Below are positions 1-8,188 of a stretch of DNA of 51,234 bases, one piece after another; position 1 is the stretch's first letter; the number at the start of each line of letters is the position of its first letter. The notes under the pieces were generated by a model. The model did no database searches. It saw nothing but the letters and a program-made list of their open reading frames with translations, and was not told the DNA's origin. Origin of the DNA: Defluviitaleaceae bacterium. GTDB lineage: Bacteria; Bacillota; Clostridia; Lachnospirales; WQUN01. The stretch spans positions 1 through 51,234 of the forward strand of contig WQVF01000019.1 of the NCBI GenBank assembly GCA_009781725.1, written 5' to 3'. The translations under genes were made by a program, and so were the position numbers.

Positions 1-137
1 AAAGCGTTGAGGAGCGAAGCGACGAAGCAATCCAGGAAACTTGCGGGTTTCGACATTCTTGGATTGCTTCGCTTTGCTCGCAATGACGGCGGTTTGCATA
101 TTTATTCAGTGTCTTTGCTTAACGTGACAGCCCTCTG
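1..137. repeat. Partial palindromic dispersed repeat at window edge
   Basis: An inverted repeat pairs GCGAAGCGACGAAGCAATCC near position 15-34 with GGATTGCTTCGCTTTGCTCG near 61-80. The stretch ends in TTAACGTGACAGCCC, which resembles the terminal sequence of the 148-bp and 267-bp elements at 9859, 15429 and 42780. It therefore looks like the right part of another copy, cut by the window start. No gene is seen in it. Confidence 0.6.
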
Positions 138-196
138 TTTGAATGTAGACAGCCTATGAGATGCTTAGTAGGTACGCTCTACCCGTCGTTCTAATA

Positions 197-376
197 CTAT
201 TTCTTTTTCTTTGTTTTGCCGTAAATCGCTTGGGCTATTGTCCATCCAGCAAAAGTCAAAATACCGGCAATCGCATACCTTAGCCATTCACTTTCCAACC
301 CCAAGGCATTTATTGCCAACCATGCTATGACGGCAAATATGATGGCACCCAAAACACCAAATAGAAATTTCATCAT
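197..376 (-). CDS. Small two-helix membrane protein, unrecognised
   Basis: A 59-residue protein beginning MMKFLFGVLGAI. It has two hydrophobic stretches (about residues 3-22 and 31-50) and a Lys-rich cytoplasmic tail (KTKKKK). A strong ribosome binding site (GGGGGAG) lies just upstream of the ATG. It is the last gene of a leftward run of small membrane protein genes and starts 13 bases after the preceding gene ends. I do not recognise a family. The good ribosome site and operon position support it as real. Confidence 0.6.
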   Translation of the reverse strand: MMKFLFGVLGAIIFAVIAWLAINALGLESEWLRYAIAGILTFAGWTIAQAIYGKTKKKK

Positions 377-389
377 GCTCCCCCTTTCT

Positions 390-644
390 CTAATATAAAT
401 ATCTTTTCAGTTTTTTCATTTGCTGAACACTATAAACAATCAAAACCAAAGATATCACAAGTCTTGCCACCGCTTCCCAACCGCCCATTGCATCATAAAA
501 ATCTCCAAAGCCTGCAATATCATAATATGAAGCCGATACCGCAATCCCAATTGCATTGCCCACAAGCAAAGCAAGCAAGATAACTCCTGCAATAAACACA
601 CAGACTACAAACTTGTTATCCGGCGTATTGATTTTTTCAGTCAT
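390..644 (-). CDS. Small two-helix membrane protein, unrecognised
   Basis: An 84-residue protein with one hydrophobic helix at about 12-38, an acidic/aromatic loop, a second helix at about 58-73 and a basic C-terminus (KKLKRYLY). An AGGGG ribosome site precedes the ATG. It lies 3 bases downstream of the frameshifted small gene at 648-868, so they are probably co-transcribed. No family is recognised. It resembles its neighbours only in size and topology, as in bacteriocin-immunity or transport accessory loci, but no such function can be assigned. Confidence 0.6.
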   Translation of the reverse strand: MTEKINTPDNKFVVCVFIAGVILLALLVGNAIGIAVSASYYDIAGFGDFYDAMGGWEAVARLVISLVLIVYSVQQMKKLKRYLY

Positions 645-647
645 ATT

Positions 648-868
648 CTATACCCCTAATTTTTTTGCTGACACCCTCTTTCGCTGCGACAAAAAAAGGC
701 AAAGGGTGATTGTCTCTGCTATACAAAACCATGTAAGAGGTTGTGTAAAAATAGCATCTTCGGTAATTGGCGTTCCGGTTCTAGCCCAAATAACGACTAC
801 GGCGACCAATGCTGCTATAAACCCAAGTGTAGATAAAATTAGGCCGCTTTTTTGAAACTGATTGTCAT
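648..868 (-). pseudogene. Small membrane protein gene broken by a 1-base frameshift in an A6 tract
   Basis: An ATG with a good GAGGAG ribosome site opens MTISFKKAA and then stops. Adding one A to the A6 run (T6 at 848-853 on the + strand) gives an uninterrupted 73-residue protein: MTISFKKSG, a hydrophobic helix (LILSTLGFIAALVAVVVIW), a loop, a second weak helix, and a basic tail ending KKLGV. The stop lies 3 bases before the next gene. Size and topology match the neighbouring genes. Whether this is a real mutation, phase variation or a sequencing error in a homopolymer cannot be decided here. Confidence 0.6.
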
Positions 869-881
869 ATTGACACGCTCC

Positions 882-1112
882 TCAAAAAATTATTAAAATA
901 ACTGTCCCGATTACGGCGCAGATTAGAATGAGTACAGACATCACAATGCGCACAATCCTAATCTCACACCGCAGTTCGTCTCTTGACTTTGTGGGCTTGC
1001 CTTTTGCTATTTGTTCTGCATTTGCTCCCCTAACCAACTTTGATGCAAGAATGATGATGATTATTGCTAATAAAGTAAGTGTAGAGAGTATGGTCAGAAT
1101 AATTAGATTCAT
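882..1112 (-). CDS. Small two-helix membrane protein, unrecognised
   Basis: A 76-residue protein with an N-terminal helix (about 2-27), a charged segment with several Lys/Arg and Glu, and a C-terminal helix (about 53-76) that ends the protein. A GGGAGGG ribosome site lies 5 bases from the ATG. It sits between the lipoprotein gene and the frameshifted small gene in the same leftward run. Family unknown. Confidence 0.6.
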   Translation of the reverse strand: MNLIILTILSTLTLLAIIIIILASKLVRGANAEQIAKGKPTKSRDELRCEIRIVRIVMSVLILICAVIGTVILIIF

Positions 1113-1144
1113 AGCTACCCTCCCTTTGCTTTCGATTTAATATA

Positions 1145-1555
1145 CTACCAACTAAGGGATACTCTAACATTCTCGGCACTCTCAAACTCCAACCTCAACC
1201 TAATACTTCCCGGCTCAAAATCATCACTTATGTCTAATATCTCGTTAAAATTATCCGAAATATCAATCCTTCGCTCGGTTTCGTCTTGTGTGATAATCAA
1301 AACAACACTTCCACTGCTATTTGTGTTCTCTACGTGTAACTCAGTTAGGCTTTCGGAAGTAAAGGTTATATCTCGCATGCTGTTGCCATTGACCCTGTTT
1401 ATGGAAATGAACCAACTATCAACTTCATTGTTATGAGTTAGTGTTCCAGATGTAGTCCATGAACTGACAACTCTGGTTTCACTGGAGCAAGCAGTTATAG
1501 CAACGATAATTGCCGCAATAATCACGAGTGACATTGCAGTTTTTGCTTTCCTCAT
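1145..1555 (-). CDS. Small secreted lipoprotein, unrecognised
   Basis: A 136-residue protein with a basic N-terminus (MRKAK), a hydrophobic signal sequence and a lipobox ending ITAC at residues 20-23, so Cys23 should be lipidated and the rest exposed outside the membrane. The mature part is rich in Ser, Thr, Asn and acidic residues with a beta-strand pattern; no domain is recognised. Its ATG overlaps the stop of the DUF3784 gene (ATGA), indicating translational coupling. N-terminal wording (MRKAKTAMSL) resembles those of the two secreted hydrolases in the same run. Confidence 0.7.
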   Translation of the reverse strand: MRKAKTAMSLVIIAAIIVAITACSSETRVVSSWTTSGTLTHNNEVDSWFISINRVNGNSMRDITFTSESLTELHVENTNSSGSVVLIITQDETERRIDISDNFNEILDISDDFEPGSIRLRLEFESAENVRVSLSW

Positions 1556-1878
1556 GTGTTTTCTTCTTTCTTAAACCGATTCCCGTAAAAACTCACAACA
1601 TAAAACACCAAAAGTACTACAATAATTGCACTCCCAACAATCCAAAACCACAATACTTGTAACGCCTCAAAGCCCGATATAATTACCAATATGGCAATCG
1701 GTATAAGTATTTTACCCATGAACTTACATAGAGCCGGTGTGTCGTATTGCGACTTTTTGTTTTCCGACATTAAGTTATAACCTGCTAATAAAAACGAACC
1801 GCGCCCCGTAAGCATAATGAGACTTACAATAATTAACCATCCACCGTTAACCGCGTGAAGCCAAAAATATGGTGACAT
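1552..1878 (-). CDS. DUF3784 family membrane protein
   Basis: A 108-residue protein with three hydrophobic segments and the central pattern LLAGYNLMSENKKSQYD followed by ALCKFMGK, which I recognise as the DUF3784 family of small Firmicutes membrane proteins. The biochemical role of this family is unknown. An AGGAGG-like site lies upstream of the ATG. The gene overlaps the following lipoprotein gene by 4 bases and belongs to the leftward run that faces the LytTR two-component system. Confidence 0.75.
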   Translation of the reverse strand: MSPYFWLHAVNGGWLIIVSLIMLTGRGSFLLAGYNLMSENKKSQYDTPALCKFMGKILIPIAILVIISGFEALQVLWFWIVGSAIIVVLLVFYVVSFYGNRFKKEENT

Positions 1879-1911
1879 ACAATTACCTCCTAATTTTAAG
1901 TACCGTAAAGA

Positions 1912-3534
1912 TTATTGGTTTACGATGCTGTTTATCCAAGCCAAAATATCCCTCAAAACTTGTTCATATACGCGGTCGGTAGGCATATAATCGCGAATGT
2001 CGTTATAAGAAGTTTGTGACTGCATAAACATGTGGTTTACATTATTGTAAAGTATAGATTGTACATGTGCCATGCCTTGGGTATAGCTTACAAGCACGTT
2101 AAAATCTTGCTCGGTGAATACTTGGAAATCTCTGTCACCGTGTAAAATCAGAACAGGTGTTGTGTTGCGGGCCATGAATATTTGCGGTAAGGATTCCACA
2201 ATAGAGAGTTGATAAATTGCGGGCATACCGAATATCACTGCTTCTGCTAATTCCGCTTCGGTCATGTTTGGCATGTTACGAGCTTCTTCGAGGGCACTTG
2301 CAATTATATCCAAGTTCGCTGTCAATATAGCGTCTGCTTCTTCTTGTGAAATAACCCCTGCGGCAATCAAATCCGGCAAGTCATTCAATGCATCTGTAAT
2401 TACTTGCATATTTTGGTCGTATGAAATTTCGTACAATCTTCTTGGCGAACCACCCATCATTATTGCACCGTCAAGATTGCCTTCTTCCATTATACGAGGC
2501 GCAAGCATCGCACCTAAACTAAAGCCGGCGACAAATACAGACCCAATGCGTTCATCTGCTCTTAATAGTTCCACCGCCAAAAGTGCATCTTCAATTGATT
2601 CTTCCCAGACAGTAACATTACTTCCAAAGGCTTGCCCAAATGCCGTGCGGTGAGTAAAAGTACGCTTGTTATAACGCAAAACCGCAATGCCGTTTGAAGA
2701 TAGATAATCCGCAATATCAAAAAATGGCCTGTTATTAAAAAGGGATAAGTCCATATTTTGTGCGCCAGAACCATGCACGAGTATAACGGCAGGAACAGGA
2801 TTGTCCGCGCTGGCGTTTTCCGGCAGAGTTAATATGCCATCAAGGGGCCAAGCTGTTCCCACCCCCAGTATGATTGTTTCCGCAGTGTATGTTGCATTTA
2901 CGGGAGGGAGCATAGGCTCAAAAATAAAATCAATGCCAAGCCCCGCAATTTCGCCCATATCATTGACGGCTATGTTATATACCGCTTCACCCATAACATG
3001 GGTGGCCGCTACATCAAAAACATGAAATCCCGGAACATATGAGGCATCTATGACAACAAAACCTTCAATGTCCCCATGTGGCACCAATATCCCCATGTTC
3101 AAGTCAAAGGCTTGTTGCATTTCGGCACTCATCATTAAAGTAGCACCGACAATATCTCTGATGGCAAATCTTTCCATGAAGTTTGTAACGATTACCTCAT
3201 ATGTTAATGTTGCGGCAAATCTTTGGACGGCAAAGTCCAGCGGAATCCATGTAACCCCGGGCGGTTCGATAAATCCGCCTATTTCACTTACTAAATCATC
3301 TACCGAAAAGCTCCATGTTTCGCCATTTGCGAATGTGACGTATACCGTTCGGGTTTCACCATGCCAATCAACTATAGCACCATGGGCATAAGCTGTTTGG
3401 CGTAATGGAACATAGACCACGTCGTTTTCAGTTCTTTGGGGCACTTCGTCCAAAGGACGAGCGATTGTGATAGATGGAATAGCCACGATAATGGCTAACA
3501 CCAACGCCAAGATTACTGTTTTTGTTTTCCTCAT
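1912..3534 (-). CDS. Secreted alpha/beta hydrolase with copper-amine-oxidase-N-like stalk domain
   Basis: A 540-residue exported protein. A signal peptide (MRKTKTVILALVLAIIVAIP) is followed by a segment at about 38-115 resembling the copper amine oxidase N-terminal domain, a common non-catalytic surface module. From about 215 an alpha/beta hydrolase follows: oxyanion region VHGSG (253-257), nucleophile elbow GFSLGA with Ser339, acid Asp467 in LHGDRD, and His501 in NHMF. The complete triad suggests an active esterase or peptidase-like hydrolase of the dienelactone hydrolase type; the substrate is unknown. It pairs in the operon with an S41 protease carrying the same type of N-terminal module. 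Confidence 0.85.
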   Translation of the reverse strand: MRKTKTVILALVLAIIVAIPSITIARPLDEVPQRTENDVVYVPLRQTAYAHGAIVDWHGETRTVYVTFANGETWSFSVDDLVSEIGGFIEPPGVTWIPLDFAVQRFAATLTYEVIVTNFMERFAIRDIVGATLMMSAEMQQAFDLNMGILVPHGDIEGFVVIDASYVPGFHVFDVAATHVMGEAVYNIAVNDMGEIAGLGIDFIFEPMLPPVNATYTAETIILGVGTAWPLDGILTLPENASADNPVPAVILVHGSGAQNMDLSLFNNRPFFDIADYLSSNGIAVLRYNKRTFTHRTAFGQAFGSNVTVWEESIEDALLAVELLRADERIGSVFVAGFSLGAMLAPRIMEEGNLDGAIMMGGSPRRLYEISYDQNMQVITDALNDLPDLIAAGVISQEEADAILTANLDIIASALEEARNMPNMTEAELAEAVIFGMPAIYQLSIVESLPQIFMARNTTPVLILHGDRDFQVFTEQDFNVLVSYTQGMAHVQSILYNNVNHMFMQSQTSYNDIRDYMPTDRVYEQVLRDILAWINSIVNQ

Positions 3535-3557
3535 AGCAAAACCTCCGCTTATTTTGT

Positions 3558-3773
3558 TTAACCTACTTGCCGCTTAAAAACACAGTAGCCTACATCACCT
3601 ATGCCCAAAAAGCCTTTTGGGTCTATTATTTGAATAAGCTCCCACCCATCTTCACCAAGCTGGTTTAATGCATTTTCAAAAACTTCCGCCTTACCGATGT
3701 TTATTGTGGTGCTGTTTTTGGACTGAAAGATTACATCCTTTGCAATCTTTAGATTCTTGTACTCAAATTTCAT
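3558..3773 (-). CDS. DUF4177-like small protein
   Basis: A 71-residue protein starting MKFEYKNLKI. The start was chosen because AGGAGG lies 6-7 bases upstream; a longer reading frame exists but has no ribosome site. The segment ALNQLGEDGWELIQI followed by a C-terminal strand ending VFKRQ fits the DUF4177 family of small cytosolic proteins, whose function is unknown. It sits between the two secreted hydrolase genes in the same leftward run. Confidence 0.65.
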   Translation of the reverse strand: MKFEYKNLKIAKDVIFQSKNSTTINIGKAEVFENALNQLGEDGWELIQIIDPKGFLGIGDVGYCVFKRQVG

Positions 3774-3783
3774 ACCTTTCCTC

Positions 3784-3864
3784 CTAACGCTCATTATGGG
3801 CCACATCATGCACAGAATTCTTCATTTGCCGTGCGCTATAAACAATCTTTTGGTTTTTTTCCAT
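3784..3864 (-). CDS. Possible 26-residue peptide, uncertain
   Basis: An ATG immediately follows the stop of the tiny frame at 3865-3918 (TAGATG), with a GAGG-type site 6-9 bases upstream. The product would start MEKNQKIVYS and contain no hydrophobic helix or cysteines. It fills the gap between the S41 protease gene and the DUF4177 gene. It may be chance coding. Confidence 0.25.
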   Translation of the reverse strand: MEKNQKIVYSARQMKNSVHDVAHNER

Positions 3865-3918
3865 CTACCTGTCCTCTTTCTTTTTTGTGGCCTTAACATA
3901 CTCTTCTTTTTTACTCAC
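3865..3918 (-). CDS. Possible 17-residue peptide coupled to the protease gene, uncertain
   Basis: A GTG lies 1 base after the stop of the S41 protease gene. A strong GGAGGAGG sequence, formed by the protease's last Gly codons, sits 8 bases upstream. The product VSKKEEYVKATKKKEDR is short, very basic and charged. The near-ideal ribosome site is the only support, and it may simply reflect Gly-Gly-Gly codons. Confidence 0.25.
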   Translation of the reverse strand: MSKKEEYVKATKKKEDR

Positions 3919-3919
3919 A

Positions 3920-5578
3920 TTAAACACCTCCTCCCGCTATCAAGGTCAGCACAGTCTCCAAAGCATCCATACCATCAAGGTTTCGCACATGCGGCATAAC
4001 GCCGTATACTTCAAGGGAGCGGCCATATGCATCCGTCCTGTAGCCAATATCTATACGCCAGATTATACCTGTGTTTGGCAAAGCGATATAAAGATGTGAA
4101 GAACCCATTACGCCGGAAGTATTTTCGCCAACAACGGTTGCAAGCCCTGTATAAAGCATGGCTTCGGTAGCCAGTACAGATGCCGACATACTCATACCAT
4201 CAACAAGTAGCCATACTTTGCCACCAAAATTTATACTGTCATAAGCAGGGGTAATTTCCATACGGGAAAGCATTACATAGTCAAGGCTTGATAAATCGCC
4301 TGGATTAAAATGCGGCATACTATGCCCCGCATGAAATTCTCCGATAGGTATAATTTCGGCAGATACTATGTTTTGCCAATAAAAAACGCTTTCCATGTAC
4401 AGCATTGTTTGTGCAGTGGCATCCATAAGCCTGGCCGCTAAATCGCCGCCTGAGAAAAATTCACGGGTGCCAATTTCCACAGGCTCATTAATAAGCCGCC
4501 GCAGAATAAACTCGTTAAAGTACGTTGTAAGGCCCCCCATGTTACTGCGCACGTCCAAAATCAAGTGATTGAAATCCTGCACTTCCTGCAAAAACGGCAG
4601 TATTACTAAATCGTCATACAGCGGATTGGCAAGGAAGCTATTGATGCGAAGGAACGCGACTTCATCGGGCACTATAATTTCCGCAACAATATTACCCGGT
4701 ACGTTAGGAAACGCATCACGCACATCGGCGTTCAAGTCCACGTCAACCTCTCCATACAACCAAACAGCAGATGGGTGTGTGTAGGCTTCTAAAAACATTT
4801 GAAGTAACAAGTTGTTTTCGGAATCATGTGTTTCATCGTGATATTGGCGTAAATTCGCTGTCAGTAATGCGGTGTACACATCTAATGTGCGCACCCCCAA
4901 ATGCCCTATGCCCATAAGCGGTGGTGCAAACTCAAAAGCCAGCGCAGCAAAAAGGTAGTTTGCGGCAATGCTTCTTGCATCATCCCCGTCCTGTATAGGG
5001 AATTGCGTTCTCAATATAGCTTCATCTAACACTGCTATTTGTATCGGCTCCATAGCTTCGATAAAACCCCTAAACATAGCCGTGTAAGTAACAAAGTCAA
5101 GTTCCATTTGACCTAACACGGCCCTGTCCAACACGCTGTCCCACGGTGAATTTTCCAAGATAGCGTTTACCATATAGTCAAAGTCGTATAAGACTATATC
5201 TCTGGCTTCCTCGGTTAAGTAAAAAGTGATGGTGGTGGAGATTGTTTCGATAAAAGATGCAAGTAGCAGCATTAAATCATCTTCAGATATAAATGATGTG
5301 TTTTGCCATAAACTAACGCCATCTTGCAATGTAACGGTAACACCATTTACATATGCGGTGGTTTGCTCTACAAACAAAACTACCGTACCGCCATCTATGG
5401 CTATGTGTATGCTTCTGTCTCCACCCTGCCATTCCACAATGCCGCCTATATCCTCAAAAAACGCCCTAATGGGTGTAAGCTCCATTTCTTGCGGTGTTTG
5501 CCGTGCAAAGGCTACCGCTGGTATTGCCATAATAAGGGCTAATACCAACGCCATAAATACTGGCTTAACTTTACGCAT
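3920..5578 (-). CDS. Secreted S41-family (tail-specific-type) protease with stalk domain
   Basis: A 552-residue exported protein. The start MRKVKPVFMAL was chosen because AGAGGAAAG precedes it and it opens a normal signal peptide (cleavage near AFA-R). Residues about 35-115 resemble the copper amine oxidase N-terminal module. The C-terminal half is an S41 peptidase: LDVRSNMGG (about 342-350) and the catalytic-serine region LVDGMSMSAS with the probable nucleophile at about Ser465, followed by VVGENTSG. No PDZ domain is evident, so it resembles the C-terminal protease core family rather than classical CtpA. Substrate unknown. The start overlaps the upstream small membrane gene by 8 bases. Confidence 0.8.
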   Translation of the reverse strand: MRKVKPVFMALVLALIMAIPAVAFARQTPQEMELTPIRAFFEDIGGIVEWQGGDRSIHIAIDGGTVVLFVEQTTAYVNGVTVTLQDGVSLWQNTSFISEDDLMLLLASFIETISTTITFYLTEEARDIVLYDFDYMVNAILENSPWDSVLDRAVLGQMELDFVTYTAMFRGFIEAMEPIQIAVLDEAILRTQFPIQDGDDARSIAANYLFAALAFEFAPPLMGIGHLGVRTLDVYTALLTANLRQYHDETHDSENNLLLQMFLEAYTHPSAVWLYGEVDVDLNADVRDAFPNVPGNIVAEIIVPDEVAFLRINSFLANPLYDDLVILPFLQEVQDFNHLILDVRSNMGGLTTYFNEFILRRLINEPVEIGTREFFSGGDLAARLMDATAQTMLYMESVFYWQNIVSAEIIPIGEFHAGHSMPHFNPGDLSSLDYVMLSRMEITPAYDSINFGGKVWLLVDGMSMSASVLATEAMLYTGLATVVGENTSGVMGSSHLYIALPNTGIIWRIDIGYRTDAYGRSLEVYGVMPHVRNLDGMDALETVLTLIAGGGV

Positions 5579-5813
5579 AAAAATCTTTCCTCTCATTTTT
5601 AGTCGTGTTACACGTCTTTCTTGTTTTTCTTCTTTTTGCGAGTATGTAGGCAGGTATCCCACATACAAGGGCAAAAACTACAGCGACAATGGCCGTCCGG
5701 AACAACGTCTCTGCCATACTCCAATCGTTATCCAGCACAAAAACATTAAGAAAAAAGAACGCCAGACAAAAACCAACTCCCACTCCGAAAAACGTTTTTA
5801 CCTCTTTGCTCAT
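5571..5813 (-). CDS. Small two-helix membrane protein heading the leftward operon
   Basis: An 80-residue protein read from MSKEVKTFFGVG, with hydrophobic helices at about 7-27 and 37-57 and a very basic C-terminus (KRRKTRKT). The ATG at 5813 has AGGAG 11 bases upstream; a GTG four codons earlier sits directly on the ribosome site and is less likely. It is the first gene of the leftward run, transcribed away from the LytTR regulator and just downstream of the direct repeats at 5870-5909. Family unknown. Confidence 0.6.
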   Translation of the reverse strand: MSKEVKTFFGVGVGFCLAFFFLNVFVLDNDWSMAETLFRTAIVAVVFALVCGIPAYILAKRRKTRKTCNTTKNERKDFYA

Positions 5814-5869
5814 GGCTTCAAACACTCCTTTTTGTTTTTATGTATAAACAATATCAGATATTTTTTTCT

Positions 5870-5909
5870 TTGCGGTAGCTTGCAGTAACTTACATAGCTG
5901 TTGCAGTAA
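5870..5909. promoter_or_regulatory. Direct repeats, probable LytTR operator
   Basis: TTGCAGTAA occurs exactly twice, at 5880-5888 and 5901-5909, with a 12-base spacer. A related copy TTGCGGTAG lies at 5870-5878. LytTR-domain regulators are known to bind pairs of 9-bp direct repeats spaced by about two helical turns, and a LytTR regulator gene starts at 6037. The repeats lie between divergent genes, so they could control either or both directions. Binding itself is inferred. Confidence 0.6.
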
Positions 5910-6036
5910 TTAGTAAGTAAGCATATGGATTTCATATTGAGATTGACTATCGAAAATGATAAAATATAAATAGAAACGCCGAAACACAAAGAAAAACGCA
6001 AGAAATATCCCAAAACAAGGAGCGTGGATCCCCGCT

Positions 6037-6774
6037 ATGGTGTATGTTGCGGTCTGTGATGATGAAACAAAAATAGGCGCAGAATTGGAATGCGCCTTGA
6101 TAAAGATTTTTGATAATATGCAAGTGGAGCATGACATAGATGTCTTTTTTAGTGGTGATGAGTTGTGCCGCTGTATGGAAGCCGGGGCGCACTATGATTT
6201 AATTTTCCTCGATATTGAGTTTGCAAAGAATGAAATAAACGGCGTGGAAGTTGGGCGGCTTATCCGCGAAGCCTATCAAAACAACAATGTTTCCATTGTC
6301 TACATATCAAGAGAAAAGGATTATGCTTTCCAGTTGTTTGAAATACGCCCATTGAACTTTCTTATAAAGCCTTTGGAGTATGATATATTGGAAAAGACCG
6401 TAAAAACCTATCTTAATATTGCGGGGCTTTGGTCAAGTGAGTTTTCGTATAATGTTGGGCGTGATACCCTCAAGGTAAAGATTAAGGATATTGTATACCT
6501 AGAAAGCAGCGACAGAAAATTGATACTGCATTTTGTCGATGGCAGGATAGACGAGTTTTACGGTTCGCTGAAAGAGGTATATCAAGAGCAGCTTAGAAAA
6601 TTTGATTTTCTGTTTATCCATGCTTCCTATGTAGTCAACTTTGATTATATATCTGCTATAAGGTATAACCAGCTATCATTGACAGGTAGTACAACGCCTT
6701 TGCCTATCAGCCAAGGTAAGAGGAATGAGATAAGGGAAAACTACTATGCAATAATGAAGCGGAGGAGGGTGTGA
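6037..6774 (+). CDS. LytTR-family response regulator (AgrA-like)
   Basis: A 245-residue cytosolic regulator. The receiver domain (about 1-125) has the acidic pair DD at 8-9, phosphoacceptor Asp59 in LIFLD, and a late Lys in the LIKPLEY segment. The LytTR DNA-binding domain (about 140-240) contains IVYLESSDRKLILH and ends in a basic tail. AAGGAG lies 14 bases upstream of the ATG, slightly far. It is followed without gap by its sensor kinase. The direct repeats at 5870-5909 are its likely target, which would place the leftward hydrolase/membrane operon, its own operon, or both under its control. No agrB/agrD-type peptide genes are seen nearby, so the signal is unknown. Confidence 0.9.
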   Translation: MVYVAVCDDETKIGAELECALIKIFDNMQVEHDIDVFFSGDELCRCMEAGAHYDLIFLDIEFAKNEINGVEVGRLIREAYQNNNVSIVYISREKDYAFQLFEIRPLNFLIKPLEYDILEKTVKTYLNIAGLWSSEFSYNVGRDTLKVKIKDIVYLESSDRKLILHFVDGRIDEFYGSLKEVYQEQLRKFDFLFIHASYVVNFDYISAIRYNQLSLTGSTTPLPISQGKRNEIRENYYAIMKRRRV

Positions 6775-8067
6775 TTGATAAATTTTTACACAGGAACATA
6801 CCTTTTTTATAATATTATGGCTGTTTTTGCCATTGGAAATTTTATGAGGGTGTTCTTTGAAAAGAGAAGAACAACATTACCGGTTATGATACTTATATAT
6901 CTGTTACATTTCGTATCATCCGCTATTGCTTTTTTGTTGATAAACATTCCTGTAATCAGCATTATAATCAGCATTTTGACGATTTTCTTGATAACGACAA
7001 TTTACAAATCCTCAATCATGAGGCAATTTACTGCAACAGCAGCTTGCAATCTCTTTTTAATTATTATTGAATTGCTTGCACTTTTATCATTTGGCTACTA
7101 TCAAATGTCTATGCGTGAACATTTGGAAATTGAAAATGCTTTGTTCTTTATTTTTACAGGCGCATTAATATATGTAATTTCACTATTATTTCTGAAAGTC
7201 AAAAACATTAAGAAAATTTCAACTTTTTTCCCTCCTATGTTTTGGATTTCAGCTTTAGTGATTTCGGGTTTATCATCAATTGGATTAATAATAACTATGA
7301 TGTATTTACCTCAAGTTATTGCTATGATTTTTGTAATTATTGTGCTTGGGATTAATGTGCTTGTTCTCTACCTCCAAGATACCCTATCCGCCGCATACGA
7401 GGACAAACTAAAAGCCGCGCTGCATACCCAAGAGAAAGAATACTATTTTACCCAGTGCCAACTTATGCAAGAATCTGTAGAAAACATAAAAACCATCCGC
7501 CATGATATGAAGCTTCACTTAGCAATAGCAAGGGATTATACGGCAAGGGGCAAAGCAAACGACGCAACAGATTATCTTGATGGTTTGCTTGGTGATATAG
7601 AGAAAAAGGAAGTTTATAGCAACACAAAAAACACAGCCTTTGATAGCATAATCAATTATAAATTAAATGATGCTAAACAAGAAAATATCAAACTGGATAT
7701 ACGCTTGCTTATTCCCCCGGCTTTGAATATGGAAGTGGCTGATGTTGTTACCATACTTGGCAACCTTTTGGATAATGCTATTGAAGCCAACGCAAAGGCT
7801 GAGGATAAAGTAATCAAATTAGATATAGAGTACAGTAAGGAGAGCCTTTTTATCCACGTGGAAAATACTTTTGACGGCGTAGTTAAATATGCACAGGGTA
7901 AGAGCGGAGCAGAAAAAATTATTACCACACGCAAGGACAGTGATAACCACGGCTACGGTCTAAAAAATATCCGCAATTCTGTAGAGAAGTACAACGGTCA
8001 TGTGGATATTAGCCATGATAATAACATTTTTTCTGTTGGGGTTTTGCTTTATGTGAACGAAGAATAA
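6775..8067 (+). CDS. AgrC-type sensor histidine kinase
   Basis: A 430-residue membrane kinase. It starts with TTG directly after the regulator's TGA, with GGAGGAGGG as ribosome site. Residues 1-200 hold six or seven hydrophobic helices and serve as sensor. A coiled linker precedes the phospho-acceptor region TIRHDMKLHL with His243. A GHKL ATPase domain follows: N box LGNLLDNAIEANA (329-340) and G box HGYGLKNI (392-399). The layout matches quorum-type AgrC/ComD kinases. It should phosphorylate the adjacent LytTR regulator. The transmembrane part is A/T-rich relative to the kinase part. Confidence 0.9.
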   Translation: MINFYTGTYLFYNIMAVFAIGNFMRVFFEKRRTTLPVMILIYLLHFVSSAIAFLLINIPVISIIISILTIFLITTIYKSSIMRQFTATAACNLFLIIIELLALLSFGYYQMSMREHLEIENALFFIFTGALIYVISLLFLKVKNIKKISTFFPPMFWISALVISGLSSIGLIITMMYLPQVIAMIFVIIVLGINVLVLYLQDTLSAAYEDKLKAALHTQEKEYYFTQCQLMQESVENIKTIRHDMKLHLAIARDYTARGKANDATDYLDGLLGDIEKKEVYSNTKNTAFDSIINYKLNDAKQENIKLDIRLLIPPALNMEVADVVTILGNLLDNAIEANAKAEDKVIKLDIEYSKESLFIHVENTFDGVVKYAQGKSGAEKIITTRKDSDNHGYGLKNIRNSVEKYNGHVDISHDNNIFSVGVLLYVNEE

Positions 8068-8147
8068 ATAACTCATCCAAGTATGCTTGATTAGTTGCCC
8101 TACACCACAGCCGTCGATACATATGGTATGCTAATGAAAAACAGAAT

Positions 8148-8188
8148 CCAGGCTCTGGCTATTCACCTAGCCTGGTAGGAGGCTACCA
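8148..8188 (+). promoter_or_regulatory. Leader hairpins covering a ribosome binding site
   Basis: CCAGGCT (8148-8154) can pair with AGCCTGG (8169-8175). Immediately after, TGGTAG (8173-8178) can pair with CTACCA (8183-8188), leaving the GAGG of the ribosome site in a 4-base loop and the A of the start codon in the stem. The two stems share bases and so would be alternatives. This could modulate translation of the isomerase gene; no known riboswitch is recognised. Confidence 0.35.

Noticed and set aside
5226..5888. 220-residue + strand frame over the S41 protease and small membrane gene
   Set aside because: Antisense to two well-supported genes, no ribosome site, no recognisable domain.
5578..6037. 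agrD-like signal peptide gene near the LytTR system
   Set aside because: No short frame with a plausible ribosome site and conserved Cys core was found between the divergent genes or around the kinase.
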